Notes: a model not told the origin generated them from the letters alone. Counted from the first letter of the stretch, positions 27,344-37,475 are shown. The stretch is DNA of 64,000 nt from Desulfosporosinus sp. OT (GCF_000224515.1 NZ_AGAF01000165.1:1-64000); one strand, 5' to 3'. Translations and numbers: made by a program.

Positions 27344-29294
27344 TCAAATTGGTTCGATTCTAACTCGGGTCTCGTAATATGGCGCCCCGTTTCCCACTTT
27401 ACTGACGATATCACGGGTCAGAAGATTGGCACTGCTGCCGGATTTAAGCCAACGACCACGGGGAAAAATAATTGTATCCTGCCTTTGCTCGCTGTCCAGC
27501 TTGAGGCGAGCCTTTGTTGCTCCCACATTACTGATTACCCGAACAGTCTCTCCATCCGCCAGGTTCAGCTTAGCTGCCTCCTTAGGGTGGATCCGAATCA
27601 CAGTCAATTCATCCTGCTCGGCAGGGGTCATTTCTGAGCACAACCACTCGTAAGATGAAACGGACATTAATTGATAGGGATAACTTTCTTTGCTCTCTAG
27701 GCAACTCGGCCGATTAAATTCTGTCATAAATTGAAACTTGCCTGAAGGGGTTGCAAATTTTCGATCAGTGTAGGGAACCATTGGGGCCCCAGGCAACCTC
27801 ACCGGACCTGCCCACAGTTCCTCTAACGTAACACCTTGCCTCAGCAAGGGCGCCGTCAACAGAGTAAGCCATTCTTCAACGCTGCGCTTAAAATCCGGTC
27901 CGAAGGGAAAATGCGCGGCCAAACTCTGAAACAGTTCAAAATCGGACCGACTTTCCCCTTGGGGAGGGATAGCTTGGTTAACCGGTCCCACATAGTTGTG
28001 TCCATAGCTGGCCACGATGTCCTGCTCTTCCAAAAAAAGTAGTGCTCGGCAAGAAGATATCAGCCTGCTCAGCCGTATCATCCAGAAAATGTCCGGCTAC
28101 TACAACAAAAGGCACCTGGGCAAAGGCGGCCGCCACTTTTCCAGAATTGGGTGCCATACATAACGGATTACCAGCTGTAATGAAAATCATTTGGATCGAT
28201 GGAGCCTGAGCTTTCAAGATTTCTTCCCCAATGAGCGGCATCAACAGCTTCCTCCTGTTCGGATGGAGACTGTCTCCGACCCAGTCCAGATCGTACGGTG
28301 CATACTCCTCGAATCCCTGACTAACTCCACCACCTTTCACTCCGATCAAGCCGGCGAGCGCCCCTAAAGCATCGATGCTCCGAATCATATGATGCGCGTA
28401 TTCCCAACGGTGCAATCCCCAGCCAAGTAATATCCCCGTTGGCTTCTGCTCCAGCAGAACATCCGCTAGTAACTCGATCTGCGGCACTGGAACATCACAA
28501 GCCTGAGCCAATTCTTGGAGGGTGAACGAATCCAAGATCCGTTGGAAATCACAAAATCCCCGGCTATGGGACTCGATAAACTCACGGTCCTCACGTCCCA
28601 GTGCTAAAATTTGCTTTGCTGCTGCCATTGCCAAGAAAGCATCTTTGCCGGGTGCAGGCTGAATATGCACATCACATATTCGCTTGCTTTCCGACGCCAC
28701 AGGATCGATTAAGATGACTGAACCGCCCTGACGTCGAATCCTAGCAATTACTGGCAGAAGATAAGGATTGGTAGCTACCGGATTTCGCCCCCAAAGAACT
28801 AGTGAATTGCTGTGCTCATAGTCCAAGGGATCATGAGAGATGCGGCAACCGAAGTCTAGATTTTGCGATGCTTGACCTGTACCACCGCACAATGTTCCGT
28901 AAGTACCGGTTACTCCACCCAACAAATTAAAAAATCGTTCGTTTAATAGACGCAAGGCCGTACGCTGAGCAAAACCCCGGTAATATAGAATAGCTTCCGC
29001 GCCATACTGGTCCTTGACCTCATTCATGCGCCCGGCAATTTCATTCAGCGCACTGTCCCAAGTGATCCTTTGCCAGACTCCGGTTTTACGGTTATGACGC
29101 AGTGGCGTCAAGATCCGTTCTGAACTATAGGCCCGCCGCACAAATTCTTTGGCCTTATGACAAGCCACGCCTTGACTAAGGGGATGGCGTGGATTCCCCC
29201 CCAGAAAAACTACCCGTCCCTGGTCCACCTGGGCAATCAAACCGCAGGTGTTTGGACAATCTCTGGTACAGGTAGTAACCACTTCTCGTGCCAT
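27344..29294 (-). pseudogene. Molybdopterin oxidoreductase split by a +1 change in a T7 tract
   Basis: Two adjacent frames together encode one DMSO-reductase-family protein of about 650 residues. The N-terminal part (29294 to about 28032) has the [4Fe-4S] motif C9-x3-C13-x3-C17 ... C45 and bis-MGD-binding segments such as NPVATNPYLLP. The C-terminal part (about 28040 to 27344) holds the MGD-binding domain ending near VRVIPSVG-like residues. The frames meet at seven T in a row (coding strand), where six would give a continuous LPSTTFLEEQDIVASYGHNY. It may be inactive, a sequencing error or expressed by slippage. There is no Tat signal or partner subunit nearby, so it would be a cytoplasmic enzyme of unknown substrate. 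Confidence 0.85.
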
Positions 29295-29619
29295 TCGACT
29301 ACCATCCCCTTTCTCAGTTTATTTAAGCACCAAGCATCTATTCTTGATAATGAAAGGGCAAACTAATTAAACTACAGTCAAAAATGCTTAAATTGGTAGT
29401 ATAAGTTTATCATGTTTCCAGCCTCTCCCCAAGTAGATTACTTGGGTGTGACAAAACTGGGTATAGACTCCTTGATCTGTTTCTGATACATTAAAAACCG
29501 TATGAATTAATTTTGAACTATAATGCCGTTGTCTTGCTATGACGAATAATTTTCTGGAAATGATGATTAAACTATTCAGTAGCATGATTATCAGCTAACT
29601 ATGAAAGGTGGTGGTTTTT
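29295..29619. promoter_or_regulatory. Divergent intergenic region with a palindrome
   Basis: This separates the molybdopterin gene (minus) and the polyamine operon (plus). It contains the palindrome CCCAAGTA-GAT-TACTTGGG at 29428-29446, a candidate operator or leader hairpin. A TATAAT at 29519-29524 may serve as a -10 for the decarboxylase gene, though I see no good -35. Confidence 0.45.
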
Positions 29620-31071
29620 ATGCATTCACTTTGGCAAGGTAAGGCACCCATTTACGAAGCACTGCAAAAATACAAATCCATCCGGGTAGTACCGTTTGAC
29701 GTGCCAGGACATAAGCAAGGCAGAGGAAACCCCCAGCTCACAGAATTTTTGGGGGAAAAGTGCCTTACGGTGGATGTTAATTCCATGAAGCCACTTGATA
29801 ATCTGGTCCATCCCGTCTCCGTAATCAAGGAGGCCGAGGAGCTAGCTGCGGATGCTTTCGGTGCCCAACATGCGTTTTTCATGGTCAACGGTACCACGGC
29901 CGCTGTCCAGGCAATGATTATGAGCGTGTGCAAACAGGGGGATAAAATTATCATGCCGCGCAATGTCCACCGGAGTGCCATTAACGCCTTAATTATCAGT
30001 GGAACAATTCCTGTTTATGTTAATCCCGGTGTTAATAAACGGTTGGGAATACCTTTAGGCATGTCAGTCAGTGAGGTCAAGAAAGCCATCGAGAAGAATC
30101 CGGATGCTAAAGCAATTTTCATTAATAATCCTACGTACTATGGTATTTGTTCCGATTTAAGGTCCATTACCGAGCTTGCCCATCGCCATAATATGTATGT
30201 CCTTGTAGACGAAGCACATGGTACTCACTTTTACTTCGGTGAGAATCTGCCCGTTAGTGCAATGGCGGCAGGAGCCGATATGGCGGCGGTCAGTATGCAT
30301 AAAACAGGCGGATCGCTGACCCAGAGTTCATTTTTGCTCATTAGTAACCGTCTCAGCACAGGTCATGTGCGACAAACAATTAACCTAACCCAGACCACCA
30401 GTGGCTCCTATTTACTCTTGTCTTCTCTGGATATTTCCAGACGCAACCTGGCTCTGGACGGCAAAAACATCTTCAAAAAAGTATCTGCACTTGCTCATTA
30501 TGCACGTGAAGAAATCAATAAAATTGGCGGATACTACGCTTTTTCCACAGAACTAATTAACGGAGATTCTGTGTTCGATTTTGACCACACCAAGCTTTCT
30601 GTCTATACGAGAGAAATAGGACTGGCAGGAATTGAGGTTTATGACATCCTCCGAGATGATTACGGAATTCAGATTGAGTTGGGTGATATAGGCAATATCC
30701 TGGCCATCATCTCTGTTGGAGACCGCGAACTGGCCTTGGAACGGCTTGTGTCTTCCCTGTCTGAAATAAAAAGACTTTATATGAAGGATAAAGCCGGCAT
30801 GCTTGATCACGAGTACATTAATCCTGATGTGGTGATGACGCCTCAGCAAGCCTTCTATTCCAATCAGCATTCCGTCGCCATCACTGAAAGTACCGGCTAT
30901 GTATGTGGTGAATTTGTCATGTCTTACCCACCTGGCATTCCTATTTTGGCACCAGGAGAACGGATAACCGAAGAAATTATCGATTATATTACCTATTCAA
31001 AGGCCAAAGGATGCTTCCTGACAGGCACAGAGGATATGTCCGTTAAAAACATCAAAATTGTGGAGGAATAA
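29620..31071 (+). CDS. PLP-dependent Orn/Lys/Arg decarboxylase
   Basis: This 483-residue fold-type I decarboxylase of the short Firmicutes kind (SpeA/YaaO/Cad-like) makes agmatine, putrescine or cadaverine from the basic amino acid. The PLP lysine is K228 in SMHKTGGSLTQSS, the cofactor aspartate is in LVDEAHGTH (about 197), and the substrate-loop DVPGHKQG is at 28-35. I cannot decide between arginine, lysine and ornithine from sequence. Pairing with spermidine synthase suggests polyamine synthesis and favours arginine or ornithine. The start is ATG 29620 with GAAAGGTGG upstream, rather than the GTG at 29608. It is followed by speE after 3 bp. Confidence 0.9.
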   Translation: MHSLWQGKAPIYEALQKYKSIRVVPFDVPGHKQGRGNPQLTEFLGEKCLTVDVNSMKPLDNLVHPVSVIKEAEELAADAFGAQHAFFMVNGTTAAVQAMIMSVCKQGDKIIMPRNVHRSAINALIISGTIPVYVNPGVNKRLGIPLGMSVSEVKKAIEKNPDAKAIFINNPTYYGICSDLRSITELAHRHNMYVLVDEAHGTHFYFGENLPVSAMAAGADMAAVSMHKTGGSLTQSSFLLISNRLSTGHVRQTINLTQTTSGSYLLLSSLDISRRNLALDGKNIFKKVSALAHYAREEINKIGGYYAFSTELINGDSVFDFDHTKLSVYTREIGLAGIEVYDILRDDYGIQIELGDIGNILAIISVGDRELALERLVSSLSEIKRLYMKDKAGMLDHEYINPDVVMTPQQAFYSNQHSVAITESTGYVCGEFVMSYPPGIPILAPGERITEEIIDYITYSKAKGCFLTGTEDMSVKNIKIVEE

Positions 31072-31074
31072 ACA

Positions 31075-31929
31075 ATGGAATTATGGTATACAGAACAACA
31101 TACGGATAATGTTCGTTTTTCTATTAAGGTTGATAAACCTCTTTATTCGGGTCAGAGCGAATTCCAAAGAATAGATGTGTTTAACTCTAAAGAATTCGGT
31201 ATTTTCTTTACTCTAGACGGTTTAATGATGGTTACCGAAAAGGACGAATTTATCTACCATGACATGATTGTTCACGTACCCATGGCCACCAATCCCAAAA
31301 TTAAAAATGTCTTGGTGATTGGTGCTGGGGACGGCGGAACAGTAAGAGAGCTGACGCGCTACAACTCCATTGAACACATTGACATGGTGGAAATTGATAA
31401 AATGGTTGTGGATGTGTGCCGAGAATATTTGCCACAAACCGCCTGCAAGCTCGATGACCCAAGAGTCCAGTTATATTTTGAGGATGGGCTGAAGTTTGTC
31501 CGCTCTAAGGAAAACGCCTACGATCTAATCGTTGTTGACTCCACTGACCCCTTCGGACCTGGAGAGGGGCTGTTTACACGGGAGTTTTACGGTAATTGTT
31601 TTAAAGCACTGAAAGATGACGGCATCCTCGTCAATCAACACGAAAGTCCCTATTATGCGGAGTATGCCAAGTCCATGCAAAGAGCCCACAAACGGATCAG
31701 GGAATGTTTTCCGGTTTGCAGGGTCTATCAGGCCCACATCCCAACCTATCCTTCAGGGCATTGGCTTTTTGGTTTCGCTTCTAAAACGTACGATCCATTG
31801 ATTGACATCGATGAACAAGCCTGGAACAATCTCGATCTAAAAACAAGGTATTACAATACTGAAATTCATAAAGGCTGCTTTGCCTTACCTAACTACGTAA
31901 AAGAGCTTTTAGTAAGCGCGGATGAGTAA
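31075..31929 (+). CDS. speE: Spermidine synthase (aminopropyltransferase)
   Basis: It transfers an aminopropyl group from decarboxylated SAM to putrescine (or to agmatine in some organisms). The 284-residue Rossmann-fold protein has GAGDGG at 83-88, the acidic VEID pair (about 105-108) and the DSTDPFGPGEGLF catalytic loop at 155-167. It has the normal SpeE length. GGAGG lies before the ATG, and the gene starts 3 bp after the decarboxylase stop, so they form a two-gene operon. No speD, which supplies the donor, is in the window. Confidence 0.94.
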   Translation: MELWYTEQHTDNVRFSIKVDKPLYSGQSEFQRIDVFNSKEFGIFFTLDGLMMVTEKDEFIYHDMIVHVPMATNPKIKNVLVIGAGDGGTVRELTRYNSIEHIDMVEIDKMVVDVCREYLPQTACKLDDPRVQLYFEDGLKFVRSKENAYDLIVVDSTDPFGPGEGLFTREFYGNCFKALKDDGILVNQHESPYYAEYAKSMQRAHKRIRECFPVCRVYQAHIPTYPSGHWLFGFASKTYDPLIDIDEQAWNNLDLKTRYYNTEIHKGCFALPNYVKELLVSADE

Positions 31930-31953
31930 GTTATTCAGCAAAGCTAAACATGA

Positions 31954-31985
31954 CAAGGCCGCCTGAGCACATACAGGCGGCCTTG
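31954..31985 (+). terminator. Strong hairpin after speE
   Basis: CAAGGCCGCCTG and CAGGCGGCCTTG form a perfect 12-bp GC-rich stem with an 8-nt loop, 25 bp past the speE stop. There is no clear U-tract, so it may act as a terminator or as an RNA 3' stabiliser. Confidence 0.6.
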
Positions 31986-32064
31986 CTACGGTCTAGCACT
32001 GCCCGAACTAGTACTACTAAGTAAACTCTCGTTTGATTGGGCCAAAAGAGTCAGGAAAAGAAAT

Positions 32065-34134
32065 TTAGTATGCTTTAAACCAAATTCCGCCGGTCCCATC
32101 ATAGTTAACTCCATACGAAATCTTTGGTTTCGTATCATCGGGTTTAACTAAGAATACTACCCAACCTTCATTAGATGCCCCTTTATATAGTCTTGCATCC
32201 AATTGAGGATCTGGTTCAACCTCGCCCGTTTGGTTATATACCAAACCATTTTGCGAAACCAAATTAAAATCAGCTTCTCCAAACACGTATAAAGATTTCC
32301 CACCATCTATATCTAATAATTTGAAATTAATTTTAGCCAATAAATATTCATATCCTGACTTTGGAAGAGTATTTGATTCATTGGCATTTTTAACCATTGT
32401 TAGTGCTTGAGCTCCCCTGATAACTTGCTCCACGGTAATTTCGGCAGAATAATTAGAGTCAAAGCCATTTACTTCCAGTTTTTGTGAAACGTTCAAATCG
32501 ACAGGCTTGGTGAGTGATGATGTAGGAACAGGTTTTTGACTTGGAATTGAACCTAAGGACATATTTAAATCTTGGTCATTAATCGAATTAAAATCTTCAT
32601 AGGGAATAGCAAAATTCAAATTTTGACCATCAGTTAAACCAGCCGCAGTAATCCCAATGACTTCACCTTGTTCATTAATTAGAGCTCCCCCACTACTCCC
32701 TGGAGAAATTGGCGCAGAAATTTGAATGAATGTCACTCCATCAATTACTCTGTTAATTGTACTAATTAAACCATCGGAAATTGTATCTTCAAGTCCAAGT
32801 GGGTTTCCTAAAGTATATATTTTATCTCCTATCTGGGCAGAACTTGAAAAATTAAATTTCGCAGGTTGTAAATCATGGGCATTTACTTTTAAAACGACGG
32901 CATCATAGTTAGGATTATAGCCAGAAATATTCGTCACATCTAATACCCTACCATCCGATAAAGTTACCTTCGCCCTGGACACTCCATCAATGACATGATA
33001 ATTAGTAAAAATCTTACCATCACTGCTTGCTATTACACCACTTGCAGCTCCCAAATCATTGCCCTCACTATCAAATATGTCAATATAAACAATGGAGGGT
33101 TTAAGTAATTTAGCTATTTCTCGTCCGTTTAAAATTTTATTTGAACAAGGATAATTGTTTTGTGTCGAGTCACTTAGTCCTTGAATTAGACTATCTGAGA
33201 CGACGCCGGTTCCTCCAAATACATAAATATTCTTCCCCTTGGGCAAACGTTGTTGAAAATAATCCTTTGTATTCGCCGGTGAGACACTATTTACAAGAAT
33301 CATGGGGGCGCTGATTTTTGCCGCATAGGCCGCACCAGTTAAGGCATCAGCAAAACCTTCACCTGTTGCTAGACAAATGCTATCAGAATTGAAATTATCG
33401 TCAAATTCCTTGTTTATAGCTATATTCAATTCATATCTGTCTGCCCCGACAATCCGTTCGGGATTAGTAAACTGCTTCGCGACACTATCCTCAATAGTAC
33501 TGGAATCGCCAATTACATAGGTTTTATTTACATTAATTGTCGAGAGATAAGTCTTGACAGAATCAGGCAAATAATTTTTCGGCACTAGGACAATTGGAAT
33601 TTGCTTTATAGCTGCAATTGGAGCAATTGATAAGGCATCAGGGTAATCCTCTCCTGTCGCGACAATTAATTCTGTCGAAGGAGTTGTTTGTTTAGCTATG
33701 TTAACCGAGGTCTCATACCTATCTTGACCTGCAATACGAGTTGGCGCAATTCCCATAGCTCGCAATTCCGTCTCAATTGATGTTGGGATGACTACTGTTC
33801 CACCTATAATAAATACGCTCTTAACTTGTAAAGCAATTAACGTCTGCTTTGTAATATCCTGCATACTACTTCCACTGGTCAATAAGATTGGAGCATTATA
33901 TTTTTTGGCTAGAACTACCGCTGATAAAGCATCTGGAAAATTCCCGCCATAAGCTAAGATCGCATAATCAGCTTGCGTCCACCCATGCTGGGCAATAGCT
34001 TGAGCTGTAGCGTATCTGTCTGCCCCAGCTAAGCGCGTTATGGACGGTAGTGTGCTTGCATAAGTTGGTATGGTGAAAAACACTGAGATAATAAGAGTAA
34101 GTAATACCACCATAGTCTTTTTCTTCTGTAGCAT
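32065..34134 (-). CDS. Secreted wall-bound HtrA-like serine protease with three CWB2 repeats
   Basis: This is a 689-residue exported protein. The signal peptide occupies about 1-26 (cleavage near TYA). Three cell-wall-binding type 2 repeats follow at about 30-125, 130-222 and 226-320, each opening with R-x-x-G-x-D-R-Y. A trypsin-like domain of the S1C/DegP type covers about 340-520, with H380 (FTNYHVIDG), D411 (NYDAVVLKV) and S481 (SPGSSGGAL). The final 170 residues form an unassigned beta-rich domain. No PDZ domain is visible. It is likely a surface protease anchored to the wall polymer. GAGGGG precedes the ATG. Confidence 0.9.
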   Translation of the reverse strand: MLQKKKTMVVLLTLIISVFFTIPTYASTLPSITRLAGADRYATAQAIAQHGWTQADYAILAYGGNFPDALSAVVLAKKYNAPILLTSGSSMQDITKQTLIALQVKSVFIIGGTVVIPTSIETELRAMGIAPTRIAGQDRYETSVNIAKQTTPSTELIVATGEDYPDALSIAPIAAIKQIPIVLVPKNYLPDSVKTYLSTINVNKTYVIGDSSTIEDSVAKQFTNPERIVGADRYELNIAINKEFDDNFNSDSICLATGEGFADALTGAAYAAKISAPMILVNSVSPANTKDYFQQRLPKGKNIYVFGGTGVVSDSLIQGLSDSTQNNYPCSNKILNGREIAKLLKPSIVYIDIFDSEGNDLGAASGVIASSDGKIFTNYHVIDGVSRAKVTLSDGRVLDVTNISGYNPNYDAVVLKVNAHDLQPAKFNFSSSAQIGDKIYTLGNPLGLEDTISDGLISTINRVIDGVTFIQISAPISPGSSGGALINEQGEVIGITAAGLTDGQNLNFAIPYEDFNSINDQDLNMSLGSIPSQKPVPTSSLTKPVDLNVSQKLEVNGFDSNYSAEITVEQVIRGAQALTMVKNANESNTLPKSGYEYLLAKINFKLLDIDGGKSLYVFGEADFNLVSQNGLVYNQTGEVEPDPQLDARLYKGASNEGWVVFLVKPDDTKPKISYGVNYDGTGGIWFKAY

Positions 34135-34414
34135 AGTTTTCCCCTCTTTTTTCTATACGAATTTATTCCACGGGCCTAGGAATATTGTTGTGAAACATAT
34201 CACATTATTTGTTGGATCCACTTATTATTCAAAGACTTGTCCTCCATCTTTATGCCATCTATCCTGCAACATTCCACAGATTTTCTTAAATTCCTGCATA
34301 AGCAGCTGTAACTATCCCTGAAAAGCTCTTATCTTGGCAAGCAACGACACTCTGATTCCATCAAATCACTGTTTTATTCTATTGTCAGTGAAGTTTTTAC
34401 TTCGTAATAATGCT

Positions 34415-34786
34415 TTACATTGTAGTGAAATTCCCATAGTAGCCATACTTTCTAGGATTAAATGCGGAAAACCTTTTTTGTTTTAAAATAGTCGCAGCTC
34501 CTGTAAGTACTAATTGATGAATCATCGGAATCATTTTTTCCTTTACTATTTTACCACTCAGTTTTATCTTATCATCTGTGCTGATGTACATAACCCTAAT
34601 ACCTATTACATCAGCTTCATAACTTTCAAGTAAATCTTGCGTGGCAAAGTTTTTAAGGCTTTCAACATAGCTTAAAAAGTAGTCTACAAAAAAAAGTTTC
34701 TCCTCCATATGACCTTCAATAATACCAGTTGATTCCCTATCAGTCATTACTCTTAAGTCATAAACGCTTATTACCGTTAAGTTCAT
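34415..34786 (-). CDS. Hypothetical protein
   Basis: I do not recognise this 123-residue cytoplasmic-looking protein. It has a well-formed AAAGGAGG ribosome site before the ATG, which supports a real gene. It lacks transmembrane segments and Cys motifs. The sequence alternates helices and strands, and the C-terminal KYGYYGNF is Tyr-rich. It stands alone between the protease and a coiled-coil gene. Confidence 0.6.
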   Translation of the reverse strand: MNLTVISVYDLRVMTDRESTGIIEGHMEEKLFFVDYFLSYVESLKNFATQDLLESYEADVIGIRVMYISTDDKIKLSGKIVKEKMIPMIHQLVLTGAATILKQKRFSAFNPRKYGYYGNFTTM

Positions 34787-35009
34787 TATGAACCTCCTTT
34801 AACAGTAAAATTATGAGTTGTCGACGTTATCCCCATGGTGCCGAAACAATATATAAGCTTATAAACTGCATCCCCTTAATATATTAATCGATTACTCTAT
34901 ATATTTCCTTTGGTATCTTTTTTCCTAAAAATATTCAGAGAAATATCATTAAGAATAACGCGCGTGCGTGGGGTTGAAATGAAAGCATTAGCCAATGCAA
35001 AAACAAAAA
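34787..35009. other. Gene-poor stretch
   Basis: An AT-rich intergenic region with no ORF I can support. A 60-codon minus-strand frame spans it but reads through the terminator at 35010-35033 and has no ribosome site. Confidence 0.4.
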
Positions 35010-35033
35010 GCCAGAACGTCAAAACGTACTGGC
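35004..35033 (-). terminator. Rho-independent terminator of the coiled-coil gene
   Basis: The minus strand shows GCCAGTACGT-TTTG-ACGTTCTGGC, a 10-bp stem with one mismatch, then TTTTTGTTTTT. It lies about 80 bp after the stop of the gene at 35114. Confidence 0.78.
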
Positions 35034-35113
35034 AGTCACTAATCATAAAATTTCTAATTTTCGTGGCTGGGAGAGTCAAAACATAATAAAAATAGTGGCG
35101 ATCAGACCAAAGT

Positions 35114-35398
35114 TTATTTAATCCGTTTTAAATTGGATGTTTCTAATTGCAACACTTCAACCTTGGCCTCAATGCGGTCCAGTGCTTGTTCAATCTTTTG
35201 GTTATGATTTACTTGTATTTCCCGGAAATCAAAGATTGCTCCAATTTTTCGGTCAACATCATGTTCAACAACATTTACTATTTTAGCAACATTTTGGGCT
35301 ATTGTTTCTTGATCTGTTCTAAGCTCTCTCAATTCATTTCGCATTTCAGTTTGCGTTTGATATATTTTTGCGAGAAAATCCATAATTTTTTGATCCAT
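35114..35398 (-). CDS. Small coiled-coil hypothetical protein
   Basis: This 94-residue protein is almost wholly helical with heptad-like hydrophobic spacing (LAKIYQTQTEMRNELRELRT and IEQALDRIEAKVEVLQLETS), so it is probably an oligomeric coiled coil. Many Peptococcaceae genomes carry such short proteins; the function is unknown. ATG 35398 is preferred because GGGGGAGGGG lies just upstream. Confidence 0.65.
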   Translation of the reverse strand: MDQKIMDFLAKIYQTQTEMRNELRELRTDQETIAQNVAKIVNVVEHDVDRKIGAIFDFREIQVNHNQKIEQALDRIEAKVEVLQLETSNLKRIK

Positions 35399-35464
35399 AT
35401 CCCCTCCCCCTTGCAGCATGATTATAACATAATTTGTAGGCTATTACTCTAAGATATCGGCATT

Positions 35465-37255
35465 TTATTCTGTAAAAAGCGTTGTAAAGCTGTTGTCATA
35501 AACATTAACAAGACCTTTGTCCGTTATTCTAATTGCGGGGATCACAACCAGCGACAGCAGCGACATTGTCATAAAAGGTGAAGCAAGCGGCGAGCCCAGA
35601 GCTGCCCACGCCTCGGAAAGGTTGCTAAGTGCAGCGGCGACCTCCGCTGCCGATAAATCGCTCATCAGCCCGGCAATCGGCATTTTTAGCAGTGCTAGAA
35701 TCTTTTCACCCTCTACGGCTGTCATACCGCCCGAACACTCAACTAATGTATTCGCCGCAAAGGCCATTTCGGCGTCACTTGTCCCTAGCACAACCAAGTT
35801 ATGAGCATCGTGTGCATAGGTTGAGGCGACTGCACCCTTTTTCAGACCAAAGCCATGCACAAAACCAAGGGTCATTCCGCCTTCTGCCTTGTGCCTGTTT
35901 ATAACCGCAACTTTACAGATATCTTTTTCTGTTGCAAGCTCAACTTCTCCGTTTCTAATCGGCAGGTCTTCCACCATTTCGGTAGTCAGCACATTGGAGT
36001 CGTGAACGCCAACCACCCTGACACTTGCAGTCTCCGTGCCGAGAGGCGCTTGCACAATAAAGTCGCTTGGCAAAAACTTGCGGGTTATTTTCACCGAAGT
36101 CCTGAGCTGCTCTGGGTATACATAGCCTCCGACAGGCACTGTGAGACTGCCTTTTTCTGCCACAAGCTCCCCGTTGATGATCACCTTTTCAACCCTCACC
36201 TGAGTCAAGTCACTCAAAATGTTAATGTCTGCAAAACGCCCTGGTGAGATCGAACCGAGATCACGCTCCATGCCAAAGCAGCAGGCAGTGTTGAGGGTTG
36301 CCATTTGAATCGCTGTCACTGGCCGCACACCCTTGGAAATTGCGAGACGAATGATATAATCCATGTGCCCGCGCTTTATAAGTGTGTCACCATGGAGATC
36401 ATCGGAAACAAGCAAAGCAAGCCTAGTATCGATCTTCTGCTCTGTAATCGCTTTGATAACTTCGGGCAGGTCATCCCAAGCAGAACCTTCTCTAATCATC
36501 GCATACATGCCAAGGCGCATTTTAGCGAGGGCTTCACGCGCGCTGGTCGATTCATGGCAGCAGTTGATTCCTGCCGCAATATAAGCGTTTAAGGCAGCGC
36601 CTGTATCCGTGAGAGGGAAATGGCCTGTTACCGTCTTGCCCGCCTCAAGTGTTTTCTCCACCTTTGCGCAGGTTTGCGGGTCACCGGACAAAATGCCGGC
36701 ATAATTCATCATCTCACCCAGACCAGCGACACCTTCCCAGTTCAGCGTGGTTTGGATATCCTGCGGCGTTATAGTGCTGCCTGTGTTTTCAAGGCCAGGG
36801 GAGGCTGGCACACAGGACGGTATGGTTGTAAAAACACGCAACGGCGTTGTCGCCCCGTCTTTCATCATGGCTACCATGCCATCAAGGCCTGCGACATTGA
36901 CAATCTCATGTGGGTCCATAAAGATTGCAGAAGTTCCATGGGGAATAGTAGCTTTAGCATACTCTCCCACAGTCATCAGGCTGCTTTCCACATGCAGGTG
37001 ACCGTCAATAAACCCAGGTACCAGATACATTCCTTGCGCCTCAATAATAACCGTTTCTTCGCCAATGGCTACCGCTGCATCACCGACAAGAGCAATACGC
37101 CCCAACTTTATCGCAACATCTGTGTTGAGTTGAATTTCACCAGTAAAAACATTGACAAGCTTACCGTTTTTAATGACCAAATCGGCCTTCAATTTCCCCT
37201 GCGCTGTAGCTGTAAGCTGCCTGCCTATTTCCCATAGCTTGTATCGTTTGTTCAA
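35465..37255 (-). CDS. ade: Adenine deaminase
   Basis: It converts adenine to hypoxanthine and ammonia in purine salvage. The 596-residue amidohydrolase has GFIDGHLHVESS (metal His-x-His), ATIPHGTSAIFMDPHEI, HESTSA (about 235) and SDDLHGD for the catalytic aspartates. The C-terminal adenine deaminase domain shows FVHGFGLKKGAVAS and HNLVVLG. A second, divergent copy lies at 47806. This one appears monocistronic. Confidence 0.94.
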   Translation of the reverse strand: MNKRYKLWEIGRQLTATAQGKLKADLVIKNGKLVNVFTGEIQLNTDVAIKLGRIALVGDAAVAIGEETVIIEAQGMYLVPGFIDGHLHVESSLMTVGEYAKATIPHGTSAIFMDPHEIVNVAGLDGMVAMMKDGATTPLRVFTTIPSCVPASPGLENTGSTITPQDIQTTLNWEGVAGLGEMMNYAGILSGDPQTCAKVEKTLEAGKTVTGHFPLTDTGAALNAYIAAGINCCHESTSAREALAKMRLGMYAMIREGSAWDDLPEVIKAITEQKIDTRLALLVSDDLHGDTLIKRGHMDYIIRLAISKGVRPVTAIQMATLNTACCFGMERDLGSISPGRFADINILSDLTQVRVEKVIINGELVAEKGSLTVPVGGYVYPEQLRTSVKITRKFLPSDFIVQAPLGTETASVRVVGVHDSNVLTTEMVEDLPIRNGEVELATEKDICKVAVINRHKAEGGMTLGFVHGFGLKKGAVASTYAHDAHNLVVLGTSDAEMAFAANTLVECSGGMTAVEGEKILALLKMPIAGLMSDLSAAEVAAALSNLSEAWAALGSPLASPFMTMSLLSLVVIPAIRITDKGLVNVYDNSFTTLFTE

Positions 37256-37431
37256 GTAAATCCCTCAATCCATCACATGCTTATATTCCATCTATACTAT
37301 ATTCTACAATTCTTGACAATTACCTCTATTACTCACCCTTCATTAACAACAACCATAACTATACTGCCCTGAAGCTTGTGAATCATATTTACAGTACATG
37401 CCTATCTTACACAATGTAACCATGCAACAGT

Positions 37432-37475
37432 AAAGAATCCCGGGAATGCTTATTATTGGCCTTCCAGGGATTCTT
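37432..37475. terminator. Bidirectional hairpin terminator
   Basis: AAAGAATCCC and GGGATTCTTT form a perfect 10-bp stem with an inner GGAA/TTCC pairing, followed by TTTT on the plus strand. On the minus strand it can end the transcript of the gene at 37751, about 275 bp upstream. Confidence 0.6.

Noticed and set aside
34897..35079. Minus-strand ORF of 60 codons
   Set aside because: It contains the Rho-independent terminator at 35010-35033 and lacks a ribosome site.
35855..37237. Several plus-strand ORFs of 95-205 codons opposite adenine deaminase
   Set aside because: They are antisense to a well-conserved enzyme; codon shadows of a high-complexity gene.
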